A stretch of DNA of 64,000 nt from CALMNV01 sp035688975 (GTDB taxonomy: Bacteria > Actinomycetota > Actinomycetes > Actinomycetales > Dermatophilaceae). Both the position numbers and the translations under genes were made by a program. Numbering within the stretch: the first letter of the stretch is position 1; each line of letters starts with the position of its first letter. The notes beneath the pieces are model-generated. The model saw nothing but the letters and a program-made list of their open reading frames with translations. It did no database searches and was not told the DNA's origin. The DNA lies in the NCBI RefSeq assembly GCF_035688975.1, contig NZ_DASSMH010000028.1, forward strand, positions 1-64,000. The letters are read 5' to 3'. Below, in pieces: positions 16,444 to 24,518 of this stretch.

Positions 16444-18230
16444 AGGAGAACGTCGTCGCGCCCCTCGCGCCGACGACCACGGAGGGCAGCCTCGCCGACC
16501 TGCCCTTCCGCAACGCGGCGCAGGCACCCGCGACCCCGGCCTTCTCGATCAAGGGTGCTGACGGCACGTGGACGTCGCTGACCTGGCCGCAGTTCGCGGC
16601 CGACGTCACGGCCGTGGCCAAGGGTCTCGTGGCGCAGGGCCTCGAGCCGGGCGCCCGGGTGGGGCTCATGTCGCGCACCCGCTACGAGTGGACGCTGCTC
16701 GACTTCGCGATCTGGGTGGCCGGTGGCGTCGTCGTGCCCATCTACGAGACGTCCTCGGCTGAGCAGGTCGAGTGGATCCTGTCGGACGCGGGGGCGCAGA
16801 CCGTCTTCGTCGAGTCGGGCCAGCATCGCGATCTCGTGGACCAGGTGCGTGCGGGGCTTCCCGCGCTCGAGGAGGTCTGCACCATCGATGACGGGGTCCT
16901 CGACGCGCTGCGGCAGCGCGGCAAGGACGTCACGGACGCCGAGATCGAAGGCCGCCGGGCCAGCCTCGACCGCGACTCGGTGGCGACGATCATCTACACG
17001 TCCGGCACGACGGGACGACCCAAGGGCTGCCGGCTGACCCACGGCAACTTCCTGTCCCTCGCCGAGAACACCATCGAGAAGCTCGGGGCCGTCGTCCTCG
17101 CCGACGGGGCGGCCACGCTGCTCTTCCTGCCGCTCGCGCACGTCTTCGCCCGCTTCATCGAGGTGCTCTGCGTCGCCGGCAAGGTGCGCCTGGGCCACTC
17201 CCCCGACATCAAGACGCTGCTCGCCGACTTCGCCGGCTTGCAGCCGACCTTCATCCTCGCGGTGCCGCGCGTCTTCGAGAAGATCTTCAACTCGGCGGAG
17301 GCCCGGGCCGAGGCGGACGGCAAGGGCCGCATCTTCCTGCGGGCGGCCGCGACGTCGATCGCCTGGAGCGAGGCCCTGGACGGGTCTGGGCCGGGGCTCG
17401 CGCTGCGGGTGCAGCATGCCCTCTTCGACCGGCTCGTCTACGGGAGGCTGCGGGCCGCCATGGGCGGCAAGGTGCGGTATGCCGTGTCCGGCGGAGGACC
17501 GCTGGGCACCCGCCTCGGGCACTTCTACCGCGGCATCGGCCTCGACGTCCTCGAGGGCTACGGCCTGACGGAGACGACGGCCCCGATCACCGTCAACGTG
17601 CCGGAGAAGGTCAAGATCGGCACCGTTGGGCCGCCGCTGCCGGGTGGCGCGGTGCGGATCGCCGACGACGGCGAGATCCTCGTGCGGGGTGTCGGCGTCT
17701 TCGCGGGCTACCACGGCAACGAGGCCGCCACCCGCGAGGCGCTCGTGGACGGCTGGCTGCACACCGGCGACCTCGGCGACCTCGACGACGACGGCTACCT
17801 GCGCATCACCGGCCGCAAGAAGGAGATCATCGTCACGGCGGGGGGCAAGAACGTCGCTCCCGCGGTCCTCGAGGACCGGTTGCGGGCCCACCCGCTCGTC
17901 TCGCAGTGCATCGTCGTGGGCGACCAGAAGCCGTTCGTGGCCGCGATGCTCACCCTCGACGCGGAGATGTGGCCGCTCTGGGCGTCGGCGCACGGGCTCG
18001 AGGGGGTCTCGATCGACGAGGCCCGGGGCCATCCCAAGGTCTGCGAGGCCCTGCAGCACGCCGTGGACCGGGCCAACGAGGCGGTGAGCAAGGCGGAGTC
18101 GATCCGGAAGTTCTCCGTGCTGCCGGGCGACTTCACGGAGGAGAACGGCTACCTCACCCCGTCGATGAAGCTCAAGCGCAGCCTGGTCCTGCGTGACTTC
18201 GCCGACGCGGTGGAGGCGCTCTACTCCTGA
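16440..18230 (+). CDS. Long-chain fatty acid-CoA ligase (FadD15 type)
   Basis: A 596-residue adenylate-forming enzyme that activates fatty acids to acyl-CoA through an acyl-AMP intermediate. The AMP-binding P-loop is IIYTSGTTGRPKGC. LEGYGLTETTAPITVN, DGWLHTGDLGDLDDDGYLRI, ITGRKKEIIVTAGGKNVAP and a C-terminal Lys near the TPSMKLKRS segment are canonical. The GTG at 16440 follows CAGGAG by 7 nt; longer in-frame starts reach back past the promoter. Position and length match Rv2187 (fadD15). Confidence 0.93.
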   Translation: MKENVVAPLAPTTTEGSLADLPFRNAAQAPATPAFSIKGADGTWTSLTWPQFAADVTAVAKGLVAQGLEPGARVGLMSRTRYEWTLLDFAIWVAGGVVVPIYETSSAEQVEWILSDAGAQTVFVESGQHRDLVDQVRAGLPALEEVCTIDDGVLDALRQRGKDVTDAEIEGRRASLDRDSVATIIYTSGTTGRPKGCRLTHGNFLSLAENTIEKLGAVVLADGAATLLFLPLAHVFARFIEVLCVAGKVRLGHSPDIKTLLADFAGLQPTFILAVPRVFEKIFNSAEARAEADGKGRIFLRAAATSIAWSEALDGSGPGLALRVQHALFDRLVYGRLRAAMGGKVRYAVSGGGPLGTRLGHFYRGIGLDVLEGYGLTETTAPITVNVPEKVKIGTVGPPLPGGAVRIADDGEILVRGVGVFAGYHGNEAATREALVDGWLHTGDLGDLDDDGYLRITGRKKEIIVTAGGKNVAPAVLEDRLRAHPLVSQCIVVGDQKPFVAAMLTLDAEMWPLWASAHGLEGVSIDEARGHPKVCEALQHAVDRANEAVSKAESIRKFSVLPGDFTEENGYLTPSMKLKRSLVLRDFADAVEALYS

Positions 18231-18244
18231 CCCCGCCTGGCCGC

Positions 18245-19657
18245 TCAGGGACCAGGGAGCCCGGTGATCCGCGCCCGCCACGCGCGGGTCAGCTCCGGCC
18301 GGGAGGTGTGCAGCACGTCGCGCAGCGCCCGGTCGGCGGCGGCCTCCGGGTCGGCAGGCCAGCCCGGCGGCGGGTGGTCCGCGGCGGCAACCGCCCGGTA
18401 GAAGCGCAGGACGGCCGCCTCGCCGTGCGCGTCGACCAGGGTGCGGACGGCGAGCCACGCCTGCCCGTAGGCGGCGGCGAGCCGACCGTCCGCAGCGTCG
18501 AAGGCGTGGTCGTCGGGCAGCCGCGCCGGCACGCCGCCGACCTGGGCCGCGGCGAGCACCGGCGCGGCGAGCTGCCGGTCGGGGAGGCGCACGTCCCGGT
18601 AGGCGACGTACTCGGCGAGTCCCTCCGAGAGCCATAGGGGAGCCGGCCGCGTGGCCGTCGTCCGGACCGTCACATGCGTGAGCTCGTGCGTGAGCACGAC
18701 GTCACGGCCGGCGCCCGTGAGTGACGCCCACGCCGTGGGGACGACGACGACGCGATCGGACCCGGCCCTGCCGTCGGGCCGCAGCGGCCCGTCCGTGACC
18801 GCGGCGAGGCCCACCAGGCTCGATGCGTCGCGGCCGAGCAGCCGCGCCGCGTCGGCCGGCGTGCCCGGCGCCACCCACACGGCCGGCACGACCGTGCCCA
18901 CGACGTCGTGCACTCGCACGGCCGCCGCGTCGGCGCGACGCGCCAGCTCGTCGACGTGCTCGTCACCTCCCTGGCCGAGCACGAGAGCCCGGGGGGAGCG
19001 ACGGACCTTGAGCCCGGGCAGGTCCCATGGCTCGGGACGGTCCGCCGGCGCGGAGCCGACGATGGTGACGCCGAAGGCGGCGTCAGAGCTGAAGGCAAGG
19101 TCGAGGGTGAAGGTTCGCGGTGCCCGGTCGAAGCCCGCGAGGCGGTAGGCCAGCACCGCCCGGCCCGTCCACGAGGCGGCTGCGGCCAGGCCGGCCGCGG
19201 CGGGCTGCGTGGTGAGGGAGACGAGCTGCGGATCGGCGATGCGGACCGCCTCCAGCCGCGCGAAGAGCTCGCGCTGCTGCTCGCGCAGGCGGTCGCCCCG
19301 CACGCCCTGCAGCCATCCAGCCAGGTCGGCGGCCGCAGCGGCCTGCCAGCGTCGGGCGATGAGTCGCCCAGCGGCCGCCTCGAGCCGGCTCGCGGTGGTG
19401 GCCCCAGGCGCGGCCACGCGGTGGGCCGCCGCCACCTGCGGGCCGGCCGAGGCGACCGCCGACCCGGTGCGTGGGGCGCCCAGGGTGGTGCCCGGCGCAC
19501 AGGCGCCCTGCACCAGCAGGGCGACCAGCACCAGCAGCGGCGGGCGGCGCAACGGCGGGCGGCGCAGCGACGGGCGGCGCAGCGACGGACGGCGCCACGG
19601 CGACCGCCCGCCCCGAACACCGCGCCTGTTCCGGAGCCCACGCTGCACGCCCGCCAT
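18245..19657 (-). CDS. Putative secreted zinc peptidase (gluzincin-like)
   Basis: A 470-residue protein with a strongly basic N-terminus followed by a hydrophobic stretch (LLVLVALLVQGACAP), likely an export signal; the Cys follows QGA, a weak lipobox. The C-terminal half holds VLTHELTHVTVR, an HExxH zinc site, and 17-20 residues later WLSEGLAEYVAY, whose Glu would be the third ligand as in gluzincins. The middle region (residues 75-220) resembles no family I know. The substrate is unknown. The signal n-region is lengthened by a 15-bp tandem repeat. Confidence 0.68.
   Translation of the reverse strand: MAGVQRGLRNRRGVRGGRSPWRRPSLRRPSLRRPPLRRPPLLVLVALLVQGACAPGTTLGAPRTGSAVASAGPQVAAAHRVAAPGATTASRLEAAAGRLIARRWQAAAAADLAGWLQGVRGDRLREQQRELFARLEAVRIADPQLVSLTTQPAAAGLAAAASWTGRAVLAYRLAGFDRAPRTFTLDLAFSSDAAFGVTIVGSAPADRPEPWDLPGLKVRRSPRALVLGQGGDEHVDELARRADAAAVRVHDVVGTVVPAVWVAPGTPADAARLLGRDASSLVGLAAVTDGPLRPDGRAGSDRVVVVPTAWASLTGAGRDVVLTHELTHVTVRTTATRPAPLWLSEGLAEYVAYRDVRLPDRQLAAPVLAAAQVGGVPARLPDDHAFDAADGRLAAAYGQAWLAVRTLVDAHGEAAVLRFYRAVAAADHPPPGWPADPEAAADRALRDVLHTSRPELTRAWRARITGLPGP
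19538..19597. repeat. 15-bp tandem repeat, four units
   Basis: Four near-identical 15-bp units (consensus CGGCGGGCGGCGCAG) lie end to end inside the start of the putative secreted peptidase gene. On the coding strand they give a repeated five-residue basic unit (LRRPS/P). Copy-number change would stay in frame and change the positive charge of the signal peptide n-region. Confidence 0.75.
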
Positions 19658-19677
19658 GGTGGCACGCCTCGTGGTGG

Positions 19678-19995
19678 CTAACCCACCGCCCGTCGGCCCT
19701 CGCCCTGCCCGCGCGCGGTCGTGCCCGCGGACCGACGGGCGAGCCCTGCCGTCCGGGCGGCGGACGAGCGGGCCCGGTGCGGGGGGTCGCCGGCCGGCTC
19801 CCGGACCGCGCGCGCGGCGGCGGCCTCCCTCCGACTGACGAGTCCGGCCTCGACCAGGACCGAGACGGCACGCTGTTCGGCGGGGTCGAGGCGAGCGGTG
19901 TCGGCGAGGAGCTCACCGACCGACAGCGCGGTCACCATGCAGTCGGCGCAGTGCACGTCGCGCACCGGGCAGGTCTGGCAGTCGATGAGCATCAT
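19678..19995 (-). CDS. Small Cys-rich conserved hypothetical protein
   Basis: A 105-residue protein from the ATG at 19995, preceded by GAAGGTGG. It opens with MMLIDCQTCPVRDVHCADC, four Cys in a CxxC-x6-CxxC pattern that could hold zinc or an iron-sulfur cluster. A helix SVGELLADTARLDPAEQRAVSVL follows, resembling a winged-helix fragment, and then a basic disordered tail. It is divergent from the UvrC-like gene. Not assignable to a named family; I believe similar proteins occur in other actinobacteria at this site. Confidence 0.6.
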   Translation of the reverse strand: MMLIDCQTCPVRDVHCADCMVTALSVGELLADTARLDPAEQRAVSVLVEAGLVSRREAAAARAVREPAGDPPHRARSSAARTAGLARRSAGTTARGQGEGRRAVG

Positions 19996-20144
19996 CGTCG
20001 CCACCTTCTTTCGGTCACTGGATCGGTCGCGGGACCCTCGGTGGATCACCCGTGCCAGACGCTAGGCGCGGGCGCCGACAGTGCCCCTCGGCGCCCCCCC
20101 AGCCCCCCCAGCGCGCCTGCCCGGGCACTGTCGCCGGCCCGGCA

Positions 20145-20150
20145 TACGGT
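20145..20150 (+). promoter_or_regulatory. -10 box TACGGT of the exonuclease/UvrC-like gene
   Basis: TACGGT is followed by 7 nt and the ATG at 20158, a leaderless geometry. The box overlaps a copy of the octamer CGGCATAC (20140-20147). Confidence 0.45.
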
Positions 20151-20157
20151 CTGGCAC

Positions 20158-21918
20158 ATGCAGGCGATCCAGACCACGCTCGACGACCTCGGCACCCCGC
20201 TCGCAGGCGTGACCTTCGTCGTCGTCGACCTGGAGTCGACCGGCGGCAGCCCGGCGACGTGCGGCATCACCGAGATCGGTGCCGTCAAGGTGCGCGGCGG
20301 CGAGGTGCTCGGCGAGTTCCAGACGCTGGTCAACCCGCGAGAGCCGATCCCGGCGTTCATCTCGGTCCTCACCGGCATCACGGACGGCATGGTCGCCGAC
20401 GCACCTCGGATCGAGGGCGCCCTGCCAGCCTTCCTCGAGTTCGCACGCGGCAGTGTGCTGGTGGCGCACAACGCCGGCTTCGACATCACGTTCCTCAAGG
20501 CGGCGGCCGCACACACCGGCACCCCGTGGCCGGGCTTCCACGTCCTCGACACGCTCCAGCTCGCCCGCCACCTCGTCGGCCGCGACGAGGCACCCAACCA
20601 CAAGCTGTCCAGCCTCGCGACCCTCTTCTCGGCGAGCACCACGCCCGACCACCGGGCGCTGCACGACGCTCGGGCCACCGTCGACGTGCTCCACGGGCTC
20701 GTCGAGCGCGTCGGCAGCCTCGGCGTGCACACCCTGGAGGAGCTGGCGAGCTACTCGTCGCGGGTCACGCCCGCGCAGCGGCGCAAGCGCTTCCTCGCCG
20801 ATCCCCTGCCCTCGGCGCCCGGCGTCTACCTCTTCAAGGACGGCAACGGCCGGGTCCTCTACGTCGGCACGAGCCGGGACATCCGGGCCCGGGTCCGCAC
20901 CTACTTCACCGCGTCGGAGCAGCGCAGCCGCATGGCCGACATGGTCCGGCTGGCCGAGCTCGTGCACCCGGTCGTGTGCCTGACGCCGCTCGAGGCCCAG
21001 GTCCGCGAGCTGCGGCTCATCCACGAGCACCAGCCGCGGTTCAACCGTCGCTCCAAGCACGCCCGGCACGCCACCTGGGTCAAGCTCACCCGCGAGCGCT
21101 TTCCGCGGCTCAGCATCGTGCGCGCCGTCCGCGACGACGGCGCCTGCTACATCGGCCCGTTCCGCTCGCGCACCAGCGCCCAGGCGGCGGTCGACGCCGT
21201 GCATGAGGTGCTGCCGCTGCGCCAGTGCACCGAGCGGCTCACCGGCCGCGGTGGGTCCGCCTGCGCCCTGGCCGACATGGGTCGCTGCGGCGCGCCGTGC
21301 ACCGGTGCCCAGTCCGCCGAGTCGTATGCCGCGGTCGCCGAGGAGTGCGCCGCGCTCCTTTGCGGCGACGCGCGCAGTGGCGCAGCCCGGCTCTGGTCCC
21401 GCCTCGACGAGCTGGCCCGGCAGGAGCGCTTCGAGGACGCGGCCCGGGTCCGCGACCGCTTTCTGCACCTCGTGCGGGCCGCCTCCCGGGCCCAACGCAT
21501 CGCCCCGCTCGCCGCGGCCGCCGAGCTCGTGGCCGCCCGACCGCACGAGGACGGCGGCTGGGAGCTCGTGGTCATTCGCCACGGCAAGCTCGCGGGCACC
21601 GCGGTGAGCCCGCGAGGGGCCGACCCGATGGTGCACGTCCGCACCCTGCAGGCCACCGCCGAGGTCGTCGAGCACCCCGTCCCGGGAGCCCCTGCCGGGC
21701 TCGTCGAGGAGGCCGAGATCCTGCTCCGCTGGCTCGAGGCGCCCGGCGTGCGTGTCGTCGAGCTCGACGGCACGTGGAGCTGCCCGGTGGGCGGGGCCGG
21801 CTGGGTGCGGCAGCAGCTCGAGCCAGCGGTGGCCGCCGCCGCAGAGGCAGCGGGGTTCGACCATGACGTGCTCGCCGGAGCGCGTCCGACCCGCTCGGGC
21901 CTGCGCTGCGCCGGGTAG
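20158..21918 (+). CDS. DEDD exonuclease / UvrC GIY-YIG fusion
   Basis: A 586-residue two-part protein. Residues 15-190 form a DnaQ-type 3'-5' exonuclease (FVVVDLESTGG, LVAHNAGFDITFL, HRALHDARATVDVL supply the acidic metal ligands). From about 218 comes a UvrC-like GIY-YIG nuclease (PSAPGVYLFKDGNGRVLYVGTS) with the UvrC-type continuation RIRTYFT-like segment and QPRFNRR. A Cys-containing block (CALADMGRCGAPC) follows. It equals Rv2191 and related 'Cho-like' proteins proposed in DNA repair. It lacks the UvrC C-terminal endonuclease and HhH domains. Confidence 0.9.
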   Translation: MQAIQTTLDDLGTPLAGVTFVVVDLESTGGSPATCGITEIGAVKVRGGEVLGEFQTLVNPREPIPAFISVLTGITDGMVADAPRIEGALPAFLEFARGSVLVAHNAGFDITFLKAAAAHTGTPWPGFHVLDTLQLARHLVGRDEAPNHKLSSLATLFSASTTPDHRALHDARATVDVLHGLVERVGSLGVHTLEELASYSSRVTPAQRRKRFLADPLPSAPGVYLFKDGNGRVLYVGTSRDIRARVRTYFTASEQRSRMADMVRLAELVHPVVCLTPLEAQVRELRLIHEHQPRFNRRSKHARHATWVKLTRERFPRLSIVRAVRDDGACYIGPFRSRTSAQAAVDAVHEVLPLRQCTERLTGRGGSACALADMGRCGAPCTGAQSAESYAAVAEECAALLCGDARSGAARLWSRLDELARQERFEDAARVRDRFLHLVRAASRAQRIAPLAAAAELVAARPHEDGGWELVVIRHGKLAGTAVSPRGADPMVHVRTLQATAEVVEHPVPGAPAGLVEEAEILLRWLEAPGVRVVELDGTWSCPVGGAGWVRQQLEPAVAAAAEAAGFDHDVLAGARPTRSGLRCAG

Positions 21919-21926
21919 CCGCCCGA

Positions 21927-21932
21927 TAGGCT
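21927..21932 (+). promoter_or_regulatory. -10 box TAGGCT of the AsnC-like gene
   Basis: TAGGCT, 6 nt, then GTG at 21939. This is a leaderless geometry that decides the start of this short gene. Confidence 0.55.
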
Positions 21933-21938
21933 GCCAAG

Positions 21939-22223
21939 GTGATCACCGCCATCGTCATGATCGACTGCGAGGTCCACCGGATCCCCGAGGTCGCCGAGGC
22001 CATCGCCGACATTCCGCAGGTGTCCGAGGTCTACTCCGTCACCGGCGACGCCGACCTGATCGCCCTCGTGCGGGTGCGCACCCACGACGAGTTCGCCGAC
22101 GTGATCGCCGACCGGCTCAACAAGGTGGACGGCGTCGTGCGGACCTCGACCCACATCGCCTTCCGCACCTACTCCGCGCACGACCTCGAGGCGGCCTTCA
22201 GCCTCGGGCTCGAGGGCGGCTGA
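21939..22223 (+). CDS. Stand-alone Lrp/AsnC ligand-binding (RAM) domain
   Basis: A 94-residue protein equal to the effector-binding half of Lrp/AsnC regulators, with no helix-turn-helix. The beta-alpha-beta-beta-alpha-beta pattern is visible as ITAIVMIDCEVHRIPEVAEA, then SVTGDADLIALVRVRTHDEF and the final THIAFRTYS. Such stand-alone RAM domains form rings that bind amino acids. The neighbouring anthranilate phosphoribosyltransferase gene makes a role in sensing amino acid supply conceivable, but that is speculation. Confidence 0.85.
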   Translation: MITAIVMIDCEVHRIPEVAEAIADIPQVSEVYSVTGDADLIALVRVRTHDEFADVIADRLNKVDGVVRTSTHIAFRTYSAHDLEAAFSLGLEGG

Positions 22224-22324
22224 CCGCGCAAGGCCTGAGCCCACCGTCGGCGCCCACGGGCCTTGCTCGACGGCGGGCATCGCGGGACGATACCGACAGG
22301 GGTCGACCGCCCAAGGAGGGGCCG

Positions 22325-22732
22325 ATGGGTTCGGACAACGAGAGGCTCGCCGAGGAGTTCGGGCTGGTGTGGGACGTCGCCGCACCGGACGAGCTGGCCG
22401 ACCAGCTGTTCGCCGCGGACGTCGTCGACCACAACCCGCAACCGGGTCAGGGCGAGGGTCGTGACGGCATGAAGCAGGTCATCGCGCTCTACCACGGGGT
22501 GTTTCCAGACCTGCACGTCACCAACGAGGAGGTCATCGCCTCGGGCGATCGAGCCGTGCTGCGGTGGAGCGCCACCGGCACGCATGAGGGGGACGGCCTC
22601 GGTATGCCGGCCACACACCGGCAGGTCCGGCTGACGGGAATCGACATCCTGCGTCTCGCGGAGGGCCGGATCGCCGAACGCTGGGGCGAGTCGAACGGCA
22701 TGGAGATGATGCAGCAGCTCACGTCCGCGTAG
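22325..22732 (+). CDS. SnoaL-like / ester cyclase family protein
   Basis: A 135-residue protein of the NTF2-like fold. The pattern FAADVVDHNPQPGQGEGRDG, VFPDLHVTNEEVIASGDRAVLRWSATGTHEG and RLTGIDILRLAEGRIAERW is typical of SnoaL-like polyketide cyclase homologues, most of which have no known reaction. A good AAGGAGGGG site lies just upstream of the ATG at 22325. It stands alone between the AsnC-like gene and the repeat-rich gap before trpD. Confidence 0.82.
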   Translation: MGSDNERLAEEFGLVWDVAAPDELADQLFAADVVDHNPQPGQGEGRDGMKQVIALYHGVFPDLHVTNEEVIASGDRAVLRWSATGTHEGDGLGMPATHRQVRLTGIDILRLAEGRIAERWGESNGMEMMQQLTSA

Positions 22733-22762
22733 GAGCCGGCCTCCTATCAGCCCCACCCAGGC

Positions 22763-22819
22763 GCAGCCCCTCGGCACGCGCGCGGCCCCTCGGCACGCGC
22801 GCAGCCCCTCGGCACGCGC
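22763..22819. repeat. 19-bp tandem repeat, three units
   Basis: Three abutting 19-bp copies of GCAGCCCCTCGGCACGCGC (22763-22781, 22782-22800 with one change, 22801-22819) lie in the convergent gap between the SnoaL-like gene and trpD. Confidence 0.8.
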
Positions 22820-22862
22820 GCACGTTCTGGTGTGTCCGCGTGCTGACAAGGTGCGCGCGTGC
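22812..22862. terminator. Hairpin between the SnoaL-like gene and trpD
   Basis: GCACGCGCGCAC (22812-22823) and GTGCGCGCGTGC (22851-22862) are perfect 12-bp inverted repeats with a 27-nt loop. The left arm uses the end of the third 19-bp repeat, so the tandem array supplies alternative left arms. Likely bidirectional terminator; no U-tract. Confidence 0.45.
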
Positions 22863-22872
22863 GTTCCGGTCC

Positions 22873-23925
22873 TCAGCCGCGGGTCGCCGCGACCCACCGG
22901 TCGACGAGTCGTGCCGCCGCGCCGCTGTCGATGGTGTGCGCCGCGCGCTCCATCGCCGCCCGCAGGTCCCGCTCAAAGGACTCCTGGTCGTCCCCAGAGT
23001 CCGGCCGGGTCAGGGCCAGCGCGATGGCCGCGTTGAGCAGGACCGCGTCACGGGGGGCTCCCGCGGCGCCGGCAAAGACCTGCCGCACGACGCCCGCGTT
23101 GTGCACCGCGTCCCCGCCGCGCAGCGCCTCGATGGGGTGGCGCCCCAGCCCCAGACGGGACGGATCGATCACCCGCTCGGTGATGTGGCCCCGGCGCACC
23201 CACCACACCCGGGTCGTGGTCGAGACGGTCACCTCGTCGAGGCCGTCGTCGCCACGGAACACGGCGGCGTCCTTGCCTCGGCTGGCGAAGACGCCGGCGA
23301 GCAGCGGGGCCATCCGAGCGTCGGCGCAGCCCACGGCGGCATACGTGGGCTGGGCGGGATTGGTCAGCGGGCCGAGGAAGTTGAAGGCGGTTCCGACGCC
23401 GAGCTCGCGGCGGGCCACGGCTGCGTGCCGCATCGACGGGTGGAAGGTCTGGGCGAAGCAGAAGGTGATGCCCACCTCGTGCGCCACCTCGACGACCCGC
23501 TCGGGGCTGAGGCTGAGGTCGACGCCGAGCGCCTCGAGCACGTCGGCCGACCCCGACGACGACGAGGCGGCGCGGTTGCCGTGCTTGACGAGCAGCACGC
23601 CGGCTGCCGCGACGACCATGGCGGCCATCGTCGAGATGTTGACCGTGTGCGCGCGGTCGCCACCGGTGCCGACGATGTCGAGGCTCGGCTCGGGCAGCTC
23701 GAGGCGGTGGGCATGGGCGAGCATCTGCTCGGCCAGGCCGTGCATCTCCTCGACGCTCTCGCCCTTGGCACGCAGGCCGACGAGGAAGCCGGCGACCTGC
23801 ACCGGGCTGGCCTCCCCCGCCATGATCTGGTCCATCGCCCACTCGGCGGAGGGTCGGTCGAGGTCACGCCCGGCGACGAGCTCGCTGATGACGCCCGGCC
23901 AGGAGGGAGCCGTGTCGTGCCCCAT
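22873..23925 (-). CDS. trpD: Anthranilate phosphoribosyltransferase
   Basis: A 350-residue enzyme that joins anthranilate to phosphoribosyl pyrophosphate, the second step of tryptophan synthesis. The PRPP-binding segment VGTGGDRAHTVNISTMAA, KHGNRAASSSSGSADVLEALG, and NFLGPLTNPAQP are diagnostic. No other trp gene is nearby, as in M. tuberculosis where trpD (Rv2192c) also stands apart beside ctaE. The receiver gene lies 4 bases upstream on the same strand and is probably co-transcribed. Confidence 0.96.
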   Translation of the reverse strand: MGHDTAPSWPGVISELVAGRDLDRPSAEWAMDQIMAGEASPVQVAGFLVGLRAKGESVEEMHGLAEQMLAHAHRLELPEPSLDIVGTGGDRAHTVNISTMAAMVVAAAGVLLVKHGNRAASSSSGSADVLEALGVDLSLSPERVVEVAHEVGITFCFAQTFHPSMRHAAVARRELGVGTAFNFLGPLTNPAQPTYAAVGCADARMAPLLAGVFASRGKDAAVFRGDDGLDEVTVSTTTRVWWVRRGHITERVIDPSRLGLGRHPIEALRGGDAVHNAGVVRQVFAGAAGAPRDAVLLNAAIALALTRPDSGDDQESFERDLRAAMERAAHTIDSGAAARLVDRWVAATRG

Positions 23926-23929
23926 CGTG

Positions 23930-24388
23930 TCAGGCGCGCGGCGTGGCGCCGCGCGCCAACGTCGCCACGGCAGACGCGACGGTGGCCGGGTCCAGCGGGT
24001 GTGGCACGGCGAGGTCGGCCTGCGACCACGCGGCGAGCCAGCTGTCCTGCGGCCGGCCGGTCAGCACGATGATCGGAGGGCAGTCGTAGACCTCGTTCTT
24101 CAGCTGCCGCGCGAGGCCGAGACCGCCCACCTTGGCCGCCTCCCCGTCGAGGATGAGGATGTCGAAACGCTCCGCCTCCACGGCACCGACGACGGCGTCC
24201 GCCGTCGCACACTCGTGCCAGCGCTGCACCTCCACGTCCTTGGCGGGGCGGCGCCCGACCGCTGCGCGCACCGCGTCGCGGGTGGTGCGGTCGTCGCTGT
24301 AGAGCAGGACCGTGACCCGGTGCAGCGGTGCCCCGGCGCCGGAGGCCGGCGGGGTCGCGGACGAGGTCGTGGCATTGGGGGCGGTCAT
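23930..24388 (-). CDS. Lone receiver-domain protein, atypical
   Basis: A 152-residue protein made of one CheY-like receiver after a 22-residue disordered start, with no output domain. The acidic pair is in LLYSDDRTTRDA, the presumed phosphoacceptor Asp in FDILILDGEAAK and the conserved Thr in IIVLTGRPQDS. The usual Lys before the final Pro is replaced by His (AVPHPLDPATV), so phosphorylation-driven switching may be altered. It sits between trpD and, divergently, ctaE. No partner kinase is in the window. Confidence 0.8.
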   Translation of the reverse strand: MTAPNATTSSATPPASGAGAPLHRVTVLLYSDDRTTRDAVRAAVGRRPAKDVEVQRWHECATADAVVGAVEAERFDILILDGEAAKVGGLGLARQLKNEVYDCPPIIVLTGRPQDSWLAAWSQADLAVPHPLDPATVASAVATLARGATPRA

Positions 24389-24395
24389 GCGCGAG

Positions 24396-24401
24396 ATGCT
24401 A
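24396..24401 (-). promoter_or_regulatory. -10 box TAGCAT of the receiver-trpD unit
   Basis: The minus strand reads TAGCAT, 7 nt, ATG at 24388. Leaderless geometry again. Confidence 0.5.
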
Positions 24402-24461
24402 CCGGTGTGCGCGCACCGCCCCGCGACGACAGCCACCTCGGCACGCACATCACGAAATGAC

Positions 24462-24478
24462 GCTTTCCGGCGGAAAGC
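24462..24478. promoter_or_regulatory. 17-bp dyad upstream of ctaE-qcrCAB
   Basis: GCTTTCCGGCGGAAAGC is an 8-bp perfect dyad around one central base, 41 bases before the ctaE start and about 75 from the divergent receiver start. The size, symmetry and position suit an operator for a dimeric regulator of the respiratory operon. The binding protein is unknown. Confidence 0.4.
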
Positions 24479-24518
24479 CGGGGGGCGCCTCGCACACCCC
24501 GCGCCGAATGTGGGAATA

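Noticed and set aside
16350..18635. 761-aa open frame opposite the acyl-CoA synthetase
   Set aside because: It is the GC-rich antisense shadow of a clear enzyme gene, dominated by Arg, Ala, Gly and Val, with no domain. Similar shadows at 1536-2900, 9958-11943, 27211-28851 and 30050-31783 were left out for the same reason.
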